From: Actinomyces bovis
GTDB taxonomy: Bacteria; Actinomycetota; Actinomycetes; Actinomycetales; Actinomycetaceae
Direction: 5' to 3'
NCBI RefSeq assembly: GCF_900444995.1
Contig: NZ_UAPQ01000008.1
Location: 62,001 to 126,000, forward strand
Length of the DNA: 64,000 bases
Within the stretch, counting starts at the first letter, position 1, and every line of letters begins with the position of its first letter. The position numbers and the translations under genes are program-made. A model generated the notes under the pieces. The model searched no databases. It worked only from the letters and a program-made list of their open reading frames with translations, and was not told where the DNA came from. Positions 59,553 through 64,000 of the stretch are shown here, in pieces.

Positions 59553-60364
59553 AGCTGACCATCATCGGGTGCTCAGGGTCGATGTCCGGCCCTTGCTCCA
59601 CCGCCTCCTCCTACCTGGTCCAGGCTCGTGCCGCAGGCCCCGATGGTGCTGAGCGCACCTGGTCATTGGTGCTGGATTTGGGGCCTGGATCCATGGGGCA
59701 AATGCTCAACTATTTAGACCCCGCTGAGCTTGATGGCTTGCTGATTTCTCACTGCCATGCCGACCATATGGTCGACATGGTGGGAATGCACGTTTACCGG
59801 CGTTGGAATCCTGCCGGTGCCTTAGGTCCAATTCCCACAATTGGGCCAGCAGAATTACTGGAGCGCCTAAACGGCGTTGATGGCACCCCACCTGAGGAAA
59901 CTTACGCCACCGAGTTCACCTTTGCGACGGCGGTGCCCGGCCAAACCCTGCAGATCGGCCCTTTCACCATCACTCCTTTTGTGGCGCTGCACCCGGTGGA
60001 GGCTTATGGCTACCGCGTGGAGGGCCCGGGAGAGGACGGTGTCAGTACTGTTTCCCTGGCCTTCACTGGTGACACGGACCTGTGTGAGGGCATTGAGGAA
60101 ATGAGCGACGGCGTGAACCTACTGCTCGCCGAGGCTGCCTTCACAGAGCAAGGCAATGAGCCACGCGGCATGCATATGACTGGACGCCGAGCTGGGCAAC
60201 TAGCTGCTGGCACTAGTGGACTGGGTGGGCGTCGAGCCGCAGGGCGCCTGGTGCTGACCCATATTCAACCCTGGACCGACACTGCAATCCCCGCAGCTGA
60301 GGCGCGTGAGGTTTATGCCGGTCCGGTGGATGTGGCTACTGCAGGCGCCACCTGGGCTTTCTGA
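59549..60364 (+). CDS. MBL-fold metallohydrolase (RNase Z-like)
   Basis: A 271-residue protein with ATG overlapping the murI stop. [15 protein letters not shown] is the first strand; [16 protein letters not shown] is HxHx[23 protein letters not shown] and [13 protein letters not shown] are further zinc ligands. These place it in the metallo-beta-lactamase superfamily close to RNase Z-like proteins that lie next to murI in actinobacteria. The substrate is not known; the flexible arm of true RNase Z is absent. Confidence 0.85.
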   Translation: MKLTIIGCSGSMSGPCSTASSYLVQARAAGPDGAERTWSLVLDLGPGSMGQMLNYLDPAELDGLLISHCHADHMVDMVGMHVYRRWNPAGALGPIPTIGPAELLERLNGVDGTPPEETYATEFTFATAVPGQTLQIGPFTITPFVALHPVEAYGYRVEGPGEDGVSTVSLAFTGDTDLCEGIEEMSDGVNLLLAEAAFTEQGNEPRGMHMTGRRAGQLAAGTSGLGGRRAAGRLVLTHIQPWTDTAIPAAEAREVYAGPVDVATAGATWAF

Positions 60365-60379
60365 GCCGGGAGTTGAAGC

Positions 60380-60910
60380 TTGGGGGAGGGCATTGAGGAG
60401 AAGCCGGGGCTAGTGGCATACAGGCCACCTGTGCCGGACGGTCCGGACCGGCCCTGGACTCGGGGACGGCGGAGCCGCTGGTGGTTGGTGCTCCCAGCTG
60501 ATGTCTTGGCAGTCGTGGTTGCCACAGCGCTGGGAGCAGCCTCTACTAAGACCTTGCCGCAGTGGGGGAGCGTCTTGTGGGGGCCCTTCGTGGGTCTGCT
60601 GTTGGGTTGGTTGGTTGCCTGGTGGATGGGCAGATGGCGTAGCGGAGGTGACCACTTGGAGGTCCCTTGGCCCGATGGCTACGCGGTAACCGTTTGGACC
60701 TTTTTAGGCTGGTTGACGGCGCAGGGCCATATTGGCGGTGGCTGGCCTGGCTGGAACTGGTGCTTCATGGCTGCGGTGCTGCTCGTGGTGGCGATGGAGG
60801 GGTGGCGCTGGCTGTATGGCTATGCGAAGGCGCATGACTCCATGGTTCCCAAGGCGGTGCAGCGGCGTCTAGCTGAACAGGATGCTGGCGAGGCTTCAAG
60901 TAATCCCTGA
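60380..60910 (+). CDS. Membrane protein, possible DUF3054 type
   Basis: The 176-residue reading starts at TTG 60380. There are four likely membrane helices (about 38-58, 66-86, 103-120, 127-145), with WWLVLPADVLAVVVATALGA and WGPFVGLLLGWLVAW, which resemble the DUF3054 pattern of 'D..aV..f...G' and 'PF..gl..gW'. The basic N-terminus and the charged tail face the cytosol. Role unknown. It is the last gene of the murI group. Confidence 0.65.
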   Translation: MGEGIEEKPGLVAYRPPVPDGPDRPWTRGRRSRWWLVLPADVLAVVVATALGAASTKTLPQWGSVLWGPFVGLLLGWLVAWWMGRWRSGGDHLEVPWPDGYAVTVWTFLGWLTAQGHIGGGWPGWNWCFMAAVLLVVAMEGWRWLYGYAKAHDSMVPKAVQRRLAEQDAGEASSNP

Positions 60911-61020
60911 TTTTTGTAGTTGGTTATCCACAGTCTGGGTCTGGGGGAGTGTGGTGTGCTTAGACTTTGCTTGTGCCTGTTTGAGGTGGGTGGCAAGGGT
61001 GTCATCTGGGTCTGAGGTGG

Positions 61021-61881
61021 GTGCGGGTCCTGTTTGTTTCCCTGAGTTTTGTGAGGACAGTCTTGCTAGTTATTGGGCCGTTGAGCGTTTCAGTGCCTGT
61101 TGATGTTTCTTTGCCTGGGTTTGCTGGTGGAACTCGGAGTTGGGCTAGCCGCTGGTGTCCACCTTCTGGGGTTGGGCGTGTGGTGGCTGGGGTGTTGGCT
61201 TTGGTTTTGTTGGTGCTGCCGGTTGGTGCGTGTAGTGGTAGGCCTTCGGCTGAGGCTAGTCCGTCTTTGAGTGTGAATGATTTGGTGTCGCGGGAGCTTG
61301 AGCGTAGGGCTTCGGCTTCGGCGGAGGCTTCGGCTTCTGCTGTCGCGGCGGGTGTGCCTTGGCCGCCTGCTAGTGCTAGTGCTTCAGCGATCCCGTCTCA
61401 GGCCCCGTCTTTGTCGCCGGAGGCGCAGGCCAGCAAGGACAAGGCACTGTCCACACCCGAACCCCGGAAGCCGGTGCGTATGGACGAGAACAGTCTTGAT
61501 GGTGTAGCGCAAGCAGCTAAGTACTTCTTACTGCTTTATACCTACACCTACACCACGGGAAACACCAAGCTTTGGCAGGATCTTACGGAAGATGATTGTA
61601 AGTTCTGTAAACATCTGGTGGATGTAACTAAAGAACTGCACGACAGTGGTGGTTGGGCGGATCACTGGAGCTTTGAGTTATATACCATTACTCACAGGAA
61701 AGCCTCTGCTGGTAACACTTACAGTGTGGTTGATTTACAAATCACGAATCCCGGAACCATGGAATATGACAGTTCTGGAAACGGTTCTCAAACCGAGCGT
61801 GAAGAAAACAAGACTCTGCGCTTGGCACTGGATTATGTGGATGGCAAGTGGATGCTGCGTGGCGGACAGGTTGTCAAGTGA
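61021..61881 (+). CDS. DUF6318-type lipoprotein
   Basis: A 286-residue frame from GTG 61021; a start nearer the signal (about 61175) is also possible. A hydrophobic helix VVAGVLALVLLVLPVGAC ends in a lipobox. A Ser/Ala-rich linker (about residues 75-145) leads to a domain with FLLLYTYTYTTGNTKLWQ, DDCKFCKHLVDVTKELHD and LALDYVDGKWMLRGGQ, which matches the DUF6318 pattern of Actinomyces surface proteins. It should be anchored to the outer face of the membrane. The next gene overlaps by four bases, so both are likely made together. The function is not known. Confidence 0.7.
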   Translation: MRVLFVSLSFVRTVLLVIGPLSVSVPVDVSLPGFAGGTRSWASRWCPPSGVGRVVAGVLALVLLVLPVGACSGRPSAEASPSLSVNDLVSRELERRASASAEASASAVAAGVPWPPASASASAIPSQAPSLSPEAQASKDKALSTPEPRKPVRMDENSLDGVAQAAKYFLLLYTYTYTTGNTKLWQDLTEDDCKFCKHLVDVTKELHDSGGWADHWSFELYTITHRKASAGNTYSVVDLQITNPGTMEYDSSGNGSQTEREENKTLRLALDYVDGKWMLRGGQVVK

Positions 61882-62708
61882 ACACGTCTCAGGTGTTTTG
61901 TGTCGCGCTCTACTCAGTAATGGCTGTTGGGGCTGTCGCAGTGCCATTAAAGCCGAGTGTTGACGTGAATGTCGGCTCCGACAGTTTTGGAGTTTCCGGG
62001 GTCGAGGAACAGGTGGCAATAGAACATGTAACTCCCACAAGATCATCACTCTCTCATAGTGAAAGTGCTGGGGCGGAAGACAATGTGAATTCTGAATATG
62101 ATGCACCGAAAGTCGATAAGAGTGTCTTTACCTGTGCTGCGGTGGATGATCCTGAGATTTATTTTGAGGTGTGGAGGTCTTGTGTGCAGCAGCCTGCTGA
62201 GCCTGCTGTTCCAGATGTCGCTGCGCCGGCGCGCTCTGAGGGTGGTCGGGTTATTAGGGTGAGTCGGTCCCAGGTTTCTAGGCTGTTGGTGGATGGTTCT
62301 GGTATTACTCGCCAGCCGCCGTCGTTAAATACTCGCCGGGATATGCCCATGATTGTCTACACCAACCCAGAGCCCCGGGTTCTGAGCACTGAGGTTCTGG
62401 GTGCCACGGTGACTATTACTGCCACTCCTAAGAGTTATGCCTGGTCTTGGGGTGATGGCACCATCACTCGTACTACAGACCCTGGCCATCCTTATCCTGA
62501 GCACACTGTCTACCACTACTACCAGGCCCCTGCTCAAGGGCTGCAGGTAACTTTGACTACGAGTTGGAGTGCTACCTACACCACCCCTGATGGGGTCACC
62601 CGCCCGGTAGCAGGCACAGTGACCACCACCAACACCACCACGCCCTTCAACGTCAAGGAATACACCGCGGTACTCACTGACCAAGCAGAAGAAGCCCAAG
62701 GCCACTAA
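61878..62708 (+). CDS. Secreted PKD-domain-containing protein
   Basis: The 276-residue reading starts at GTG 61878, overlapping the stop of the lipoprotein gene by four bases; an ATG at 61848 would overlap more. A hydrophobic N-terminus (VFCVALYSVMAVGAVAV) is a signal peptide. Residues about 170-260 resemble a PKD fold (ATPKSYAWSWGDGTITRTTDPGHPYPEHTVYHYY). The middle is acidic. Such a DUF6318 plus PKD gene pair recurs in Actinomyces. It may be a surface adhesin or bind the lipoprotein. Lower GC in its first 250 bases and IS elements downstream suggest a variable region. Confidence 0.65.
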   Translation: MNTSQVFCVALYSVMAVGAVAVPLKPSVDVNVGSDSFGVSGVEEQVAIEHVTPTRSSLSHSESAGAEDNVNSEYDAPKVDKSVFTCAAVDDPEIYFEVWRSCVQQPAEPAVPDVAAPARSEGGRVIRVSRSQVSRLLVDGSGITRQPPSLNTRRDMPMIVYTNPEPRVLSTEVLGATVTITATPKSYAWSWGDGTITRTTDPGHPYPEHTVYHYYQAPAQGLQVTLTTSWSATYTTPDGVTRPVAGTVTTTNTTTPFNVKEYTAVLTDQAEEAQGH

Positions 62709-62865
62709 CACCCAGGCGCTGCCCGCACCCACACTCAGTAACTCGGACGTCACAGTGGCTGTGATGCTCTTGTCAACCATGGGTGCTAATGAGATCAGGG
62801 CCCAATGGGAGACTGTAAGGAAGACGGTGTGTGAGGGTCCGGCCTGAATTCGATAGGAGATGGCC
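62709..62865. other. Intergenic stretch before IS remnants
   Basis: No gene or clear signal. It separates the PKD-protein gene from the IS256-type remnant. An IS terminal repeat of the remnant may be inside but could not be matched to a partner. Confidence 0.4.
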
Positions 62866-63399
62866 GTGTCTGACATGACTGACGTCATCGCTGATGACGA
62901 GATGATTGATCTCGTGACCGAGGAGATCATTGATCAGAAAGAACTCGTAGAACCCCTGCTCGCGTAGGCCAAAGAGCAGGTATGAGCTTGGTCGGCCCGG
63001 GAGGGCTGCTGAACCAGCTCACGAAGAATGTCCTGGAGACCGTGCTGAACGCCGAGTTGATCGAACATCTTGGCCACGAGCACGGCGGGACCCCGATCGC
63101 CGAGAACATGCGCAACGGGACGCGCGCGAGGACCGTGCTCACCGAGATCGGTCTCGTCGAGATCGAGGTCCCAAGGGACCGTGATGGGTCGTTCGAGCTG
63201 GTGATTGTCCCGAAGTGGAAGCGCCGTCTCGATGGGATCGATCAGATCGTGGTGTTGTTGACCGCGCGGGGTCTGACGACCGGTGAGATTGCCGCGTACT
63301 TCGAAGGTCTACGGGGCGAAGGTGTCCAGGGACACGATCAGCCGGATCCCGGAGAAAGTCGCCGGCGAACTCGGCGAATGGTCGAGCAGGCCGTTTGAT
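62866..63399 (+). pseudogene. IS256-type (Mutator-like) transposase, 5' fragment with stop and frameshifts
   Basis: The reading starts at GTG 62866 (VSDMTDVIADDEMIDLV) and hits an in-frame TAG at 62965, where relatives have a Gln codon. It continues in another frame from 62982 as LNQLTKNVLETVLNAELIEHLGH and GLVEIEVPRDRDGSFELVIVPKW, then shifts again near 63305 to read KVSRDTISRIPEKVAGEL. The rest is lost where the ISL3-type element begins. It cannot be functional. Confidence 0.8.
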
Positions 63400-64000
63400 G
63401 GCTCGTTGTAAATGAGGGTGTGGGTGGTTCCTGCAGCCGCTGGTTTCAAGTAGCGATCGGGTGATGTAGTTTGTCAGGTTCCGGAATCCCAAGGCTGATC
63501 CGCGGAGGTGCTCGAGGCGGCCGTTGATTGTCTGTGTGGGGCTGTTGCTGGTGGCGGGGCGGTCGAAGAATGCGAGGATGTCGGCGGCGCGCTGCTTGAG
63601 GGTGCGGCCGAGGCGGCGCAGCTTGATGAGCAGGGTCGGGACACTATTGGTCAGCGGGTCGATGACGGACTGCATGGGGAACTTTCCTAGCTTGCGGTCG
63701 GGTTGCCGGTAGGCGGTGACCATCCGCTGGTAGATGCCCCAGGTCGCCTCGACCTCGATATGCTGCTCGTCGGCGAACAGTGCTGTCAGGCGTGTCTGCT
63801 GCTTCTCGGTTAGCAGGCCGGTGCCGGTGTGGAGGGTGCGGCGGGCCTTGTATAGCGGATCGTCCTTCCGGCCCCGCCGCCCGAATGTGTCGCGCTGGAT
63901 CCGGCGACGGCACTGGTCCAGCGCGTCGCCGGCAAGACGGACGACGTGGAATGGATCCATCACCGCGGTCGCGTCGGGTAGCTCTTCGCTGGCGGCGGTC
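63400..64000 (-). CDS. ISL3-type transposase, C-terminal part (runs off the right edge)
   Basis: The reverse frame is open to the window edge. It has VMDPFHVVRLAGDALDQCRRR (the Asp of the DDE motif), the segment DPLYKARRTLHTG, ATWGIYQRMVTAYRQ, LGKFPMQSVIDPLT, and NGRLEHLRGSALGFRNLTNYITRSLLETSG, which match ISL3-family transposases. The presumed terminal repeat begins about 63400 (GGCTCGTTGTAAATGAGGG), inside the IS256 remnant. In the window its stop codon is not seen within the element; the frame reads on into the remnant, which may mean a small mutation at the end. Confidence 0.8.

Noticed and set aside
61277-61507. Arg/Leu-rich overlapping frame in the lipoprotein linker
   Set aside because: It is a frame shadow of the Ser/Ala-rich linker caused by repeated GCTTCGGC-type codons.

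Overview
The window is high-GC actinobacterial DNA. It most likely comes from the Actinomycetaceae (Actinomyces or Schaalia type, a host-associated bacterium). Grounds for this are the tmRNA tag ADNTRTDFALAA, the ftsE-ftsX-peptidase-smpB-ssrA order, clpS-DUF2017-murI, a DUF3039-helicase pair, DUF6318-type lipoproteins, many GTG starts and a sialic-acid catabolic locus. The genus is an inference; the window holds no rRNA.

Layout. (1) 1-14157: right part of a siphovirus-type prophage, with head-tail connector genes, tail tube, tail chaperones with a -1 frameshift, tape measure, distal tail and a 1804-residue tail-tip protein, GH25 endolysin, holin-like membrane proteins and one reverse-strand gene. 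It ends in a 45-nt 3' fragment of tRNA-Arg(UCU), which I read as attR. The integrase end lies outside the window. (2) 14222-22723: chromosomal backbone with two dynamin-type GTPases, an SSB paralogue, FtsEX with its secreted LytM peptidase, SmpB and tmRNA. (3) About 22730-30480: an integrative mobilizable element with an AT-rich, iteron-rich presumed origin, a promoter and attenuator-like leader, an excisionase-like HTH protein, D5-type primase/helicase, MobV relaxase with candidate oriT, RHH protein, PD-(D/E)XK-like protein and a large serine recombinase. Its composition and gene set differ from the host. (4) 30554-38866: accessory island with a MerR/GyrI regulator, a recombinase remnant, a DUF4143 ATPase, a HEPN-like protein, an IS1249-like element broken by an IS3-family element, and a metallo-beta-lactamase/choline-binding-repeat gene cut off by the IS.

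(5) 38932-53592: an esterase, then the sialic acid locus: divergent FadR/NanR-type regulator, lipoprotein SBP, permease, permease-ATPase fusion, second ATPase, NanA, NanK and NanE. HU, an ABC exporter pair and NagB follow. Import plus NanA-NanK-NanE gives GlcNAc-6-P; NagA is not in the window, and NagB then feeds fructose-6-P into glycolysis. Two triplets of 7-bp repeats before the SBP and before the permease look like the operators of the regulator. (6) 53654-62708: housekeeping genes (DUF3039, helicase, pncB, clpS, DUF2017, murI, MBL hydrolase) and two secreted proteins. (7) 62866-64000: an IS256-type transposase pseudogene cut by an ISL3-type element that runs off the window.

The points most worth a second look are the origin and leader of the mobilizable element, the NanR-type 7-mer operators, the nested TTCGGACAACC repeats at 53654-53731, the HEPN-like gene at 33919 and the PD-(D/E)XK-like gene at 28074.
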